Assembly: GCA_963817065.1 (NCBI GenBank)
Contig: CAWFMO010000002.1
Location: forward strand, 744,001 to 808,000
Length of the DNA: 64,000 bases
Origin: CAWFMO01 sp963817065
Lineage (GTDB): Bacteria; Actinomycetota; Thermoleophilia; Solirubrobacterales; 70-9
Reading direction: 5' to 3'
Part shown: in pieces, positions 16,759-25,292 of the stretch
Position numbering within the stretch: the stretch's first letter is position 1
Layout of the letters: each line of letters begins with the position of its first letter
Position numbers and translations under genes: made by a program
The notes under the pieces: generated by a model
Told to the model about the DNA's origin: nothing
The model's database searches: none
Seen by the model: only the letters and a program-made list of their open reading frames with translations

Positions 16759-17541
16759 TTGCCCGCGAGCCCCTCGATCCCAACCCGCACGGTGCTCGGC
16801 ACCGAGATCGCCGTGGTCGACTACGAACGGGCGCTCGACCGGATCGACGCGATGGTCGAGGGCGACGAGCGCGGCTTCGTCTGCACCGTCTCCGCCCACG
16901 GGCTGGTCGAGGCCCAGAGCGACCCCGAGCTCTCGATCGCGCTCGCGACCGCCGAGATGTGCGTCCCCGACGGGATGCCGGTCGTCTGGGCGCTGCGCGC
17001 GCTCGGCGAGGAGATCGACGACCGCGTCTACGGGCCGACGCTGATGGAGCGCTGCTGCGAGCGGCTCGGGCGCCGCGGGCGCCGGGTCTGGCTCTACGGC
17101 GGGCACGACGAAGAGGCCCACGCCGCGCTGCGCACCGAGCTCGAGCGCCGCTACCCCGGGCTGATCGTCGCCGGCGGCTGGGTGCCGCCGTTCCGCGACC
17201 TCAGCGACATCGAGCTCGGCGAGGTCGCCGAGCGGATCGACGCCGACGAGCCCGACGTCGTCTGGGTCGGGATCTCGACCCCGCGCCAGGAGAAGCTCGT
17301 GGCCCGGATCCGGCCCCGCCTCTACGCCCCGGTCCTGGTCAGCGTCGGCGCCGCCTTCGACTTCATCGCCGGCCGCGTCCCTCAGGCGCCGGACTGGATG
17401 CAGAAGCGGGGGCTCGAATGGCTCTACCGCACCGGTCGCGAGCCGCGCCGGCTCGGGCCGCGCTACGCGAGCGTCAATCCGCGGTTTGCTCTCGGCTTCG
17501 CCCGGCAGTGGGGGCGCGAGCGGAGATCCCGAGCGAGTTGA
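16759..17541 (+). CDS. WecG/TagA/CpsF family glycosyltransferase
   Basis: A 260-residue GT26 enzyme. Landmarks are VCTVSAHGLVEAQSD, then CVPDGMPVVWALRAL (usually DGMGVVW), YGGHDEEAHAAL, and WVGISTPRQEKLV followed by GAAFDFIAGRVPQAPDWM. The family transfers UDP-ManNAc or related sugars to a lipid-linked GlcNAc. A UDP-GlcNAc 2-epimerase in this window (26015) could supply UDP-ManNAc, so the two may act in one pathway. The start is TTG; TAGAAT at 16743-16748 precedes it by ten bases. The 3' end overlaps the convergent glycosyltransferase gene by 68 bases. Confidence 0.88.
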   Translation: MPASPSIPTRTVLGTEIAVVDYERALDRIDAMVEGDERGFVCTVSAHGLVEAQSDPELSIALATAEMCVPDGMPVVWALRALGEEIDDRVYGPTLMERCCERLGRRGRRVWLYGGHDEEAHAALRTELERRYPGLIVAGGWVPPFRDLSDIELGEVAERIDADEPDVVWVGISTPRQEKLVARIRPRLYAPVLVSVGAAFDFIAGRVPQAPDWMQKRGLEWLYRTGREPRRLGPRYASVNPRFALGFARQWGRERRSRAS

Positions 17542-18562
17542 GGGCGCCGGCGAGGGTGCCGTCGGCGCGCTCGCCGGAAAAGGGACGCAGCAGTTCGGCG
17601 GCACGTGCGGTGTACGTCGCTCGTTGCTCGTCGCTCGTCGCCAAGGCCGTCTCGATCGCTCGCGCGAGCTGGTCGGGATCGGGTTCGACGACGAGGGCCG
17701 GGTCGAGCTCGCGGGCGAGCGGCTCGGCTTCGTAGGCGCCGGCGGCCGGCGTCGTCACCAGCAGCGCGCCGGCCGCGAGCGCCTCGAGCTGGGCGATCCC
17801 GTGGCCCTCGAGCCGCGAGGCGGAAACGAAGACGCTCGCCGAGGAGAGCAGGCGCGAATGCTCCGCGCGCGGCAGGAGCCCCGCCCACTCGAGGCTCGGA
17901 GGTTGCTCGATGCCCTCGCGGCCCAGGAACTCGCGGCCCGCCTCCGGGTCGACCCCGGTCACGACCAGCACAGCCTCCCCGCCGTCGGCCGTCGCCCATG
18001 CCCGGGCGATCCGGTCGATCCCCTTCGCATCCGGCTGCCCCCCGTAGGCGAGGACAAGCGGCTTCTTCTCCTCCCGAGCGGGCGCTTCGATCGGGATCGG
18101 GACCTCGGCGACCTGGGAAGCGAGCGGCGCGACGCTCTCGCGCGATCGCGGGCCCATCGCCAGCGCCAGGTCCGCGCGCCGCAGCGCCCGGCGCTCGAGC
18201 CGGCGGTGGGGCGCGTGGAGCGGGCCGGGGTACTGCTCGCCCGCGGGGCAGTCGATCCGGATCGCGACTGGGACCCCGAGCTTTTTCAGACGCGAGAAGG
18301 GGAGCAGCATCGCCGCGGTCGGGTTGACCGCGACCAGCGCGTCCGGCGCCGCGCCGCGGAGCGCGCGGCCGAGCGCCCGCCGCGCGCGCCAGGCGACGAT
18401 CAGCGACCCGAGCGGCCAGAAGCGGAGCAGCCGGCGACCGGGCTCGAGCGGGACGCGGACGACCTCGGCCCTGAAGCCGCAGCGCTCGAGCGAAGCCGCG
18501 AGCGCCTCCTCGTTGGCGCGCCAGCCGCCGGTGCCCGCCGGAGAGAGCAGCAGCACCGTCAT
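17474..18562 (-). CDS. GT-B fold family 4 glycosyltransferase
   Basis: A 362-residue enzyme. The N-terminal Rossmann half opens with VLLLSPAGTGGWRANEEALAA; the C-terminal half has LVLAYGGQPDAKGIDRIARA and the donor-site SRLEGHGIAQLEALAAGALLV (E-x7-E motif), then the DPDPDQLARAIETAL region. Family 4 enzymes retain anomeric configuration and use UDP- or GDP-sugars. It overlaps the start of its upstream neighbour (ATGA coupling) and, at its own 3' end, the convergent WecG-like gene by 68 bases. The two adjacent minus-strand glycosyltransferases probably act in sequence. Confidence 0.82.
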   Translation of the reverse strand: MTVLLLSPAGTGGWRANEEALAASLERCGFRAEVVRVPLEPGRRLLRFWPLGSLIVAWRARRALGRALRGAAPDALVAVNPTAAMLLPFSRLKKLGVPVAIRIDCPAGEQYPGPLHAPHRRLERRALRRADLALAMGPRSRESVAPLASQVAEVPIPIEAPAREEKKPLVLAYGGQPDAKGIDRIARAWATADGGEAVLVVTGVDPEAGREFLGREGIEQPPSLEWAGLLPRAEHSRLLSSASVFVSASRLEGHGIAQLEALAAGALLVTTPAAGAYEAEPLARELDPALVVEPDPDQLARAIETALATSDEQRATYTARAAELLRPFSGERADGTLAGALNSLGISARAPTAGRSREQTAD

Positions 18563-19485
18563 CCCGGCCACCCCCTCCTCCGCAGCCGGCGGCGTGCGAG
18601 CGGCATCCCGGCGATCCCGAGCTCGCGCCACATCCGCGCCCAGCGCTCGCCGGCGAGCGGGCGGTCGCGGGCCGCGCCGGCGACCGCGAGCCCGGCGGCG
18701 GCCTTGAACGCCCTCGGAACCCCACCGGCCGGCGAGCGGTGGCCCGAGGCCGCGGCCGAGACCCCGCGCCAGCGCTCGCGGCGCGCGAGCGATCCGAGCG
18801 TCAGCCGCTCGGGGCCGATCAGGTGCTCGACCCTGACGTCGCCCGCGTAGAGGATCCGGTGGCCGGCATTCTCGAGCCGGCGCTGGGCGTCGGACTCGTC
18901 GCCGAACAGCGGCACCCCGGGCCAGGGGCCGCGGGCGACGTCGAACCCGCCGACTCGTCGAAGCGGCCCGGCGCGGAAGCTGACGTTGGCGCCCCAGACG
19001 TCCTCGCCCCGCGAAGGATGGAGCTCGGCAACTCCCTCGCCGCGATCGAGGAGCGAGAACGAGGTCCAGATCCCCTCGCTCACCCACTCGGGCGGCTCGG
19101 CGCCCCACCGCGGCTCGATCGCGCCGCCGATGCAGGCGACGTCGGCCGGGGCCTCGGCCCAGCGGGCGGCGAGCCGCTCGAGCCAGTCTGTGTGCGGGAT
19201 CGCGTCGTCGTCGAGGAACGCGAGCACGTCCTCGTCGGTCACGTCGGCGAGCGCCGCGTTGCGCGCCGTCGAGAGCCCGGGGCCGGCGCGCAGCGACCGC
19301 GCGCCGAGCCGGGCGGCAAGCACCTCGAGCCCCGCGTGGGGGCCCTCGTCGAGGCCGCTGGTGACGAGCAGGGCCTCGGCATTCCCGAGCGCGGCCGCCT
19401 GCGCCGCGGCCGCGGCCAGGGGCTCGCGCACCTGCTCGGGTTCGCGGTTGGTGCAGATCGTGGCCAGCAGGCGGGGGGCGCCCAT
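18559..19485 (-). CDS. Family 2 glycosyltransferase
   Basis: A 308-residue GT-A enzyme. I chose ATG 19485 so the protein begins with RLLATICTNREPEQV, the first beta strand; a longer reading adds a basic leader. Core motifs are GPGLSTARNAAL, VLAFLDDDAIPHTDWL (DxD), VWGANVSFRAGPLRRVGGFD and LFGDESDAQRRL, giving the donor and acceptor sites of an inverting family 2 enzyme. The C-terminal part is Arg/Ala-rich. It overlaps the next gene by four bases and shares a short divergent region (about 38 bases) with the plus-strand glycosyltransferase at 19524. Confidence 0.85.
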   Translation of the reverse strand: MGAPRLLATICTNREPEQVREPLAAAAAQAAALGNAEALLVTSGLDEGPHAGLEVLAARLGARSLRAGPGLSTARNAALADVTDEDVLAFLDDDAIPHTDWLERLAARWAEAPADVACIGGAIEPRWGAEPPEWVSEGIWTSFSLLDRGEGVAELHPSRGEDVWGANVSFRAGPLRRVGGFDVARGPWPGVPLFGDESDAQRRLENAGHRILYAGDVRVEHLIGPERLTLGSLARRERWRGVSAAASGHRSPAGGVPRAFKAAAGLAVAGAARDRPLAGERWARMWRELGIAGMPLARRRLRRRGWPG

Positions 19486-19523
19486 CGCGGCGAAGGTTCG
19501 CAGGCGGCAAACTTGGCGGCTCG

Positions 19524-20381
19524 GTGACCTCCGACTCGACACTCGAGGCCGCGCTGCCGCCCGAATCCGGCTACCGGCGGCGGCGCGACCGCGCGCTCGG
19601 ACGGATCGCCGAGCTCGGGCTGACGGCGCGCCAGCTCGCCGCCGGCGTCGGCCGCGAGATCGACCGTGCCGCCGACGAGATGCCGGCGCGCCGGGTCTCG
19701 GCGCTCGCGATCTACTCCGAGGCCGGAGCGGCGGGCATGGCCGCCGAGGTCGAGCGGCTGTGCTCGACCCGCCACGAGCTCAACCTCGCGCTCGGCGCGA
19801 TCGGCGAGCCCGATCCCTCGCTGACCGCCGAGACAAAGCTCTCGGGGTTGAGCGCGGGCAAGTTCGCGAACCTCAACCGGCTCGCCGAGACCGCCTCGCC
19901 GCTCGCCGCGGACTGGGTCCTGGTCCTCGACGACGACGCCGTGCTCCCGCGGCGCTTCCTCGACCGGCTGATCTGCGTCGCCGAGAGCCTGCGGCTCGAC
20001 CTCGCCCAGCCGGCGCTGACCCGCGACAGCCACGGCGCCTGGGACGTGAACCGGCGGCGGCCGGCGATGGCGCGCCAGACGCAGTTCGTCGAGATCGGCC
20101 CCGCGGTGCTGTTCTCGCGCCGCGCCTGGCGCGAGCTGACCCCTTTCCCGGAGGCGGGCATGGGCTGGGGCCTCTGCCTGACCTGGGCCGCGGCGGCGAA
20201 GCGCCATGGCTGGCGGCTCGGGGTCGTCGACGCGGTCCCGGTCCGCCACGCGCGCGAGATCGCCGGCGGCTACGACGTCGGCGGCGCGAAGGCGGCGGCG
20301 GCCGAGCTGCTCGAGGCGAACGAGCACATCAGCCGCGAGGAGGCGGAGCGCGTGCTCGCGAGCCACGCGGGCCTCCCGTGA
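19524..20381 (+). CDS. Glycosyltransferase-like protein with DxD motif
   Basis: A 285-residue protein from a GTG start. After a basic helical N-terminus it shows RRVSALAIYSEAGAAGMAAE, then KFANLNRLAE, WVLVLDDDAVLPRRFLDRL (DxD) and, near the end, VEIGPAVLFSRRAWRELTPF and MGWGLCLTWAAAAKRHGW. The order is that of a GT-A enzyme, though the first strand is degenerate compared with standard family 2 enzymes. Its stop overlaps the start of the following glycosyltransferase (GTGA), so the two form a coupled pair. Sugar specificity unknown. Confidence 0.75.
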   Translation: MTSDSTLEAALPPESGYRRRRDRALGRIAELGLTARQLAAGVGREIDRAADEMPARRVSALAIYSEAGAAGMAAEVERLCSTRHELNLALGAIGEPDPSLTAETKLSGLSAGKFANLNRLAETASPLAADWVLVLDDDAVLPRRFLDRLICVAESLRLDLAQPALTRDSHGAWDVNRRRPAMARQTQFVEIGPAVLFSRRAWRELTPFPEAGMGWGLCLTWAAAAKRHGWRLGVVDAVPVRHAREIAGGYDVGGAKAAAAELLEANEHISREEAERVLASHAGLP

Positions 20382-21259
20382 ACGGCGAGCTTCCGAAGGC
20401 CTCGGTGATCGTCCCGACCCGCGACCGGCCGCGGCGGCTGGCGCGATGCGTGGCGGCGATCGCGGCCCTCGACTACCCGCACGAGCGGATCGAGCTGGTG
20501 ATCGGCAACGACGGCCCCGACGCGCTCGACCCGCACTCCTCGGTGCTCGCGCACATCGACTCGAAGGTCGTCAGCGTCGGCGGGCGTGGGCCGGCGGCGG
20601 CCCGCAACGCCGCCGCGGCGGCGGCCTCCGGCGAGCTGCTCGCGTTCACCGACGACGACTGCGAGCCCGAGCCGGGTTGGCTCGCGGCGCTCGCCGCGCG
20701 GATCGGCGGCGGCAGCCGCCGCGTCGCCGGCGGCCGGACCGTGAACGCGCTCGAGGACAACCCGTTCTCGACCGCGAGCCAGGCGATCACCGACGCGGTC
20801 TACGAGCACTACAACCCCGATCCCGACCGCGCCGGCTTCTTCGCCTCGAACAACCTCGCGCTGCCGGCGGCGGCATTCTCCGAGCTCGGCGGCTTCGACG
20901 AGCGCTTCGCTCTCGCGGCCGGCGAGGACCGCGACTTCTGCGAGCGCTGGGTCGAGCGCGGCGGCGAGCTGCTGTTCGAGCCGCGCGCGGTGGTCCGCCA
21001 CTCGCACGAGATGACCGCGGTCGGATTCGTGCGCCAGCACTACGGCTACGGGCGCGGGACCTACCGCCAGCGGCGGCTGCGCGCCGATCGCGGCGGGGGC
21101 TTCGAGCTCGCGCCCTCGGCCACCTCCGGGATCCTCTCGGCGGCGGCGCGGCGCGCGGTGGCGGAGCGCAAGCCGGCGCGGCTGGCTCTGCTCGGCGCCT
21201 GGCAGCTCGCGAACGCGGCGGGCTTCGCGCGCGAGGCGATCAGCGAGCGGCGCGGCTGA
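20378..21259 (+). CDS. Family 2 glycosyltransferase
   Basis: Starts with GTG at 20378 inside the previous stop codon; the open frame runs further upstream, but this is where the GT-A core begins (KASVIVPTRDRPRRLARCV). Other landmarks are LVIGNDGPDAL, GRGPAAARNAAAA, LLAFTDDDCEPEPGWL, FASNNLALPAAAFSELGGFD and AAGEDRDFCERW, a textbook inverting family 2 set with donor-binding DDD and catalytic ED. Residues after 220 include RQHYGYGRGTYRQRRL, seen in membrane-associated rhamnosyl- or similar transferases. Its last 20 bases overlap the convergent TetR gene. Confidence 0.9.
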   Translation: MNGELPKASVIVPTRDRPRRLARCVAAIAALDYPHERIELVIGNDGPDALDPHSSVLAHIDSKVVSVGGRGPAAARNAAAAAASGELLAFTDDDCEPEPGWLAALAARIGGGSRRVAGGRTVNALEDNPFSTASQAITDAVYEHYNPDPDRAGFFASNNLALPAAAFSELGGFDERFALAAGEDRDFCERWVERGGELLFEPRAVVRHSHEMTAVGFVRQHYGYGRGTYRQRRLRADRGGGFELAPSATSGILSAAARRAVAERKPARLALLGAWQLANAAGFAREAISERRG

Positions 21260-21836
21260 GCCCGGCGATGAAGCGAACCACGACCGGGACGACGACCTCT
21301 CGCGACACGCCCGGGCGGTCGATCCACCAGAGCGCGACGTTGGCCATCCCCATCGAGAGGAACTCGGCGGTGGGCTCGACCTGATCGGGCGGGACGGCGA
21401 ACGTCTTCGGCTGGGCCGCGATCAGGTCCGCGAGCACCGAGCGCGCCTCCTCGTGGACGACGGCGCGGAAGTCGCGGACCTCCTCGTCGCCGCCCGAGTC
21501 GCGGAACAGCATCTTCCAGGCGTAGGAGTGCGACTCGACGTAGACGAACCAGTCGTCGAGGATCTGCGGCAGCGCGGCGCCGAAGTCCGGCGTATCCGGG
21601 TCGACGAAGGTCGGCAGGTCGTCGCGGTGGCGCGCGAGCAGCGCCAGGTAGAGCGCCTTCTTCGAGGCGAAGTGGCGGTAGAGGATCGGCTTCGTGACCT
21701 CGGCGGCGGCGGCGATCTGATCGAGCGTCGTGCCGGCGTAGCCGCGCTCGCCGAACAACCGCCCGGCGGCCTCGAGGACGAGCTCGCGGCGCTCGCCGGC
21801 CGGCAGCCGCCTGCGTTTCTCTGTGACCTGACTCAT
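21240..21836 (-). CDS. TetR-family transcriptional repressor
   Basis: A 198-residue regulator. The N-terminal helix-turn-helix is REL VLEAAGRLF then GYAGTTLDQIAAAAEVTKP with ILYRHFASKKALYLALL, the classical TetR domain; the rest is the all-helical ligand/dimer domain. I chose ATG 21836 over an in-frame start 13 codons upstream, because that would read through the operator and across the divergent promoter. It faces a cupin gene with 37 bases between starts and an inverted repeat in that gap, so it probably represses itself and the cupin. The inducer is unknown. Confidence 0.88.
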   Translation of the reverse strand: MSQVTEKRRRLPAGERRELVLEAAGRLFGERGYAGTTLDQIAAAAEVTKPILYRHFASKKALYLALLARHRDDLPTFVDPDTPDFGAALPQILDDWFVYVESHSYAWKMLFRDSGGDEEVRDFRAVVHEEARSVLADLIAAQPKTFAVPPDQVEPTAEFLSMGMANVALWWIDRPGVSREVVVPVVVRFIAGLSRAAR

Positions 21837-21852
21837 GTTACTGACCGGTAAC
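21837..21852. promoter_or_regulatory. Putative TetR operator between divergent tetR and cupin genes
   Basis: Inverted repeat GTTAC-TGACCG-GTAAC directly upstream of the TetR start. TTACTG (21838-21843) and TACGGT (21861-21866) are spaced 17 bases apart as -35/-10 of the cupin gene, so a bound repressor would block that promoter and the tetR start together. Binding is inferred from position and symmetry. Confidence 0.55.
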
Positions 21853-21873
21853 TTATCTGATACGGTGGTCGCC

Positions 21874-22389
21874 ATGACAAGCCAACCGCTTCACGACCCC
21901 AACCAGGGCTACACGCTGCGACTCGATCGCGACGGCGACGACCTGATCGTCGACTGCACGGTCGAGCCCGGCGGCGGCGTGCCCACCCATGCCCACCCCA
22001 ACCAGGAGGAGCACTTCGAGATCCTCGAGGGGAGCTTCCGCTTCCGCTCCGGGAGCGAGCGAGTCGAGCTCGGCCCCGGCGACGAGATCACCGTCCCCAA
22101 GGGAGCCAAGCACTGGTTCCGCAACATCGGCGAGACCACCGGCCGCCACCGCGCCCGGCTGACCCCGGCGCTCAACGGCGAGGGCTTCTTCGAGGACACG
22201 ACCGCGATGGCGCGCGACGGGCTGATCACCAAGAGCCGCAGGCCGACGAGCTTCCGCGGCGCGGTGACCGCGGCCGAGGTCCTCGACCGCTACCGCGACG
22301 ACGTCAAGCTCTCCTGGCCGCCGCGGTTCCTGCTCGCGCCGCTGCTGTTGTTCAAGGGTGGCGGGTTCCGGAGCAAGTCCGCGAGCTGA
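21874..22389 (+). CDS. Cupin-domain protein under the divergent TetR regulator
   Basis: A 171-residue protein with a cupin barrel at residues about 30-110. Motif 1 is GGGVPTHAHPNQEEHFEILEG with metal-site His, His and Glu; motif 2 is VPKGAKHWFRNIG. The C-terminal 45 residues (SFRGAVTAAEVLDRY and FLLAPLLLFKGGG) are hydrophobic and basic and might touch the membrane. ATG 21874 lies seven bases after the -10 TACGGT, so the mRNA is probably leaderless. The last 100 bases overlap the convergent glycosyltransferase reading frame. A detoxification or ligand-sensing role under TetR control is possible. Confidence 0.8.
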   Translation: MTSQPLHDPNQGYTLRLDRDGDDLIVDCTVEPGGGVPTHAHPNQEEHFEILEGSFRFRSGSERVELGPGDEITVPKGAKHWFRNIGETTGRHRARLTPALNGEGFFEDTTAMARDGLITKSRRPTSFRGAVTAAEVLDRYRDDVKLSWPPRFLLAPLLLFKGGGFRSKSAS

Positions 22390-23542
22390 TCGGCCTGGCG
22401 GCCGAGCTCGTGGCGCTCGGCGACCCGCCGCCGGCCGGCGGCGCCGAGCGCCGCGCGCAGCTTCGGGTCCCCGGTGAGACGCTCGAGCGCGGCGCGCAGC
22501 CCGGCTGAGTCGCCGGGCTCGACCAGGAGCCCGCTCTCGCCGTCGACGACGAGCTCCGGGATCGCGTCGATCCGGGTGCTGACGACCGGGAGCCCGCAGG
22601 CCATCGCCTCCATCAGCACCGCCGGCAGCCCCTCGGCGAGGCTCGGCAGGCAGAACAGATCCGACCCCCGGTAGAGCTCCCGGGCCTCGTCCTGGCTGAC
22701 GACGCCGGTGAACGTGACCCGCTCGCCGAACCCGAGCTCGGCGGCGAGCGCCTCGAGCCGTTCGCGCTCGGGCCCGTCGCCGGCGATCACGAGGTCGAGC
22801 TCGAGCCCCGCGGCCGCCTCGAGCAGGTGGCGCTGGCCCTTGCGCTCGACCAGCCGGCCCAGACACAGGACCCTCGGCCGCTCCCGCCGCCCCCCTCGAG
22901 CGGCGAGAAGCGCTCGAGGTCGACCCCGAGCCGCGCGACCTCGACCCGCGAGCCGGGCGCGACCTCCAGCGCCCGCCGCCGTGCGTCGTCGCTGACCGCG
23001 ACGGCGAGGCTCGCGCGGCCCAGCTTCTCTGCCAGCCGGTTGGTCTCGGCCTCGGCGAACTCGTCGGGCCCGTGGACGGTGATGCTGAAGCTCCAACCGG
23101 GCTCGAACCGGGTCGCGAGCAGCGCCGAGTCGCTGCCGGTATCGGCGAAGTGGGTGTGGATGCGATTGACGCCCAGCTCGCGGACCCGGCGCCGGACGAG
23201 AACCGACTCGGCGAAGTAGAAGAGCTGCCAGAGCCGGCCCCGCAGCCCGCGGCCGAGCCGGAGCGCGTAGCCCAGGGTGCCGAGGTAGCGCAGCGGGTGG
23301 CGCGCCAGAGCGGCGAGGTTGGCGCCGAGGATCCTCAGCGGGCCGGCGCCGCCGAGCACGGTCGGCGTCTCGCGCGCCGCCGCGCGATCGGCGTCGCCGC
23401 GCACGTCGTCCTCGAGCGGCGGGCGGATCGAGATCGTCTCGACTTCGATCCCGCGCTCGCGCAGGGCCGAGATCTCGCGCTCGATGAACGCGTGCGAGGC
23501 CGCCGGGTAGCGCCCGATCACATAAGCAAGTCGCGTGCTCAC
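22290..23542 (-). pseudogene. GT-B family 4 glycosyltransferase, split by a one-base frameshift
   Basis: Two frames make one protein. Frame 1 from GTG 23542 gives the acceptor domain (RLAYVIGRYPAASHAFIERE; HTHFADTGSDSALLA; GVDLERFSPLEG). Frame 2 gives the donor domain (RVLCLGRLVERKGQRHLLEA; LVIAGDGPERERLEALA; SLAEGLPAVLMEAMACGLPV with the E-x7-E motif). The switch falls at the C-run 22890-22895: seven C instead of six would restore EGG-RRERPRVLCLG exactly, so one base is missing. This could be a real pseudogene or an assembly error in a homopolymer. The FIERE and TPTVLGG motifs resemble exopolysaccharide glycosyltransferases. The 3' end overlaps the cupin gene by 100 bases. Confidence 0.75.
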
Positions 23543-23562
23543 GTCGCGAAGATCATCGCGGC

Positions 23563-23568
23563 TACGCT
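23563..23568 (+). promoter_or_regulatory. -10-like hexamer before the flippase-like gene
   Basis: TACGCT, six bases before ATG 23575, in the short divergent gap with the glycosyltransferase gene. No ribosome binding site is seen. Confidence 0.4.
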
Positions 23569-23574
23569 GCGCCG

Positions 23575-24603
23575 ATGAGCGAGGGCGGCGATAGGCGGCT
23601 GCACCGGATCGGCGCCGTCGCGGCCCGCGCCGGGGGCGGCGAGGTGAAGAACCCGAAGCTGCGGCTCGCCGTCCGCACCGGCCTCGGCGTGCTGATCCTC
23701 GGCTGCCTCATCCTCTACGTCGCCTCGCAGTGGAGCGAGCTCCAGGAGAAGGACGTCCGCATCGACCTCGTCTGGCTCGCGCCGGCGATCGCGGTCGTGA
23801 TCCTCGTCCACATCCAGGCGGCCTACGGCTGGGATCTGCTGCTGCGCGCCCTCGGCCACAACCTGAAGCCGGTCCGAGCGCAGATGGTCTGGGGCCAGTC
23901 GGTGATCGCGCGCTACGTCCCCGGGACGGTGCTGATGCTGGTCGGCCGCGTGCTGCTCGCCGAGCGCGAGGGGGTCCCGCGGCGGACGACCTTCGCGAGC
24001 ATGATCTACGAGCAGGGGATCCAGGTCGCGGCCGCGACGCTGCTCGGGTCCTACGCCCTGCTCGGCACCAACGAGCTCGCCGGCTGGGAGCGCGGGATCG
24101 CGCTCGCGATCCCGCCGCTGATGCTGGTCTTCGTCCACCCGCGGGTCTTCGGCCCGCTCGCGGGCAAGGCGCTGAGCGCCCTCGGCCGCGACCCCCTCCC
24201 GCGGCTGCTGCCATTCCGGGTCGTGCTGATGCTGCTCGTCTATTACATCTTCGCCTGGGCGGCCTACGGCGTCGGCGCGTACGTCGCCGGCCAGGTCGTC
24301 TTCGACCTCGAGCTCGCCGACCTGCCGGCGGTGATCGCCGCCCAGTCGCTGGGTTACACGGCGTCGGTCGTGACCGTGATCTTCCCCGGCGGGCTCGGCG
24401 TCCGCGACACCGCCTTCGCGCTCGTGCTGAAGCCGGCGGTCGGCGGCAGCTTCGCGCTCGCCGCGGCGATCGCGATCGCGGTCCGCCTGGTCTCGATCAT
24501 CGGCGAGGTGATCTACGTCCTCGGAGCGACGTTCTGGGCGCGCCGCCACCCGCCCGGCCCGGCAAGTACGACCGAGGATCAGGGCTTGCGCGCCGCGACG
24601 TAG
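23575..24603 (+). CDS. Flippase-like / lysylphosphatidylglycerol synthase TM-region protein
   Basis: A 342-residue membrane protein with about eight helices. Conserved features of the LPG_synthase_TM/UPF0104 family are VWGQSVIARYVPGTVLMLVGR, FASMIYEQGIQVAA, LADLPAVIAAQSLGYTASVV and FPGGLGVRDTAFALVL. In MprF this module flips aminoacylated lipids; stand-alone copies in glycan loci are thought to flip lipid-linked sugars or lipids, though this is rarely proven. There is no soluble synthase domain. Its 3' end overlaps the convergent methyltransferase by 25 bases. Confidence 0.82.
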   Translation: MSEGGDRRLHRIGAVAARAGGGEVKNPKLRLAVRTGLGVLILGCLILYVASQWSELQEKDVRIDLVWLAPAIAVVILVHIQAAYGWDLLLRALGHNLKPVRAQMVWGQSVIARYVPGTVLMLVGRVLLAEREGVPRRTTFASMIYEQGIQVAAATLLGSYALLGTNELAGWERGIALAIPPLMLVFVHPRVFGPLAGKALSALGRDPLPRLLPFRVVLMLLVYYIFAWAAYGVGAYVAGQVVFDLELADLPAVIAAQSLGYTASVVTVIFPGGLGVRDTAFALVLKPAVGGSFALAAAIAIAVRLVSIIGEVIYVLGATFWARRHPPGPASTTEDQGLRAAT

Positions 24604-25292
24604 TACTGGGCGCCGAGCGGCAGCCAGCCGAGCCGGCGCTCGATCGCGCGCAGCCGCTCGCCTTCGCGCGGGAAGAAGACGATGTAGGGGGACTCGACGA
24701 CCTCGAGCCCGGCGCCGCTCAGCAGGCGCTTGGTCTCGCGCCGCGAGGCGAGCACCGCGTCGGCGTCGAACGGGCACGAGTTGACCGCCTTTCTGGTCAG
24801 CGGGTTGAGCGGGTTGTGCTCGAAGATCGCGACCACGCCGCCGGGACGAACGACCCGGGTCATCTCGGCGGCGAACTCCTCGCGCTCGGACGGCGGCACG
24901 TGGTGGAGGACGCAGATCGTGAACGCCAGGTCGAAGCTCTCCTCGGCGAACGGCACCGGCTCGCCGGCGTCGTAGGTCCGGTAGTTGACCCACGGGTGCT
25001 CCTCGGCTGCGCGGGCGACCGACTCGGCGGCGATGTCGGCACCGTGGAGGCCGCCGAAGCGGCCCTTGAGGAAGCGCGCCGTCTCGCCGACGCCGCAGCC
25101 GACGTCGATCGCGTTCAGCGTCCCGGGCTCGCCGAGGTGGCGCCCGGCGATCTCGGTGACGAGGTCGGCCTTGAGCCCGATGAACAGGTCGGCGTTGGCG
25201 CCCGAGAAGGCGATCGAGCGCTCGAGGTCCTCGCGGTAGGTCCCCGCGTACTCGTTGAAGTCGGTCGCCTCGGGGGCATCGCGCTCCCCCAT
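24579..25292 (-). CDS. Class I SAM-dependent methyltransferase
   Basis: A 237-residue methyltransferase of the Methyltransf_11/25 group: NAIDVGCGVGETARFLKGRF (motif I), LHGADIAAESVA (II), ESFDLAFTICVLHHVPPSER (IV) and RPGGVVAIFEHNPLNPLTRK (VI). The N-terminus DFNEYAGTYREDLERSIAFSG is common in enzymes of sugar clusters. It starts directly at the stop of the acyltransferase gene with no spacing, so it is coupled to it. Sugar or lipid methylation is likely, acceptor unknown. Confidence 0.85.
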   Translation of the reverse strand: MGERDAPEATDFNEYAGTYREDLERSIAFSGANADLFIGLKADLVTEIAGRHLGEPGTLNAIDVGCGVGETARFLKGRFGGLHGADIAAESVARAAEEHPWVNYRTYDAGEPVPFAEESFDLAFTICVLHHVPPSEREEFAAEMTRVVRPGGVVAIFEHNPLNPLTRKAVNSCPFDADAVLASRRETKRLLSGAGLEVVESPYIVFFPREGERLRAIERRLGWLPLGAQYYVAARKP

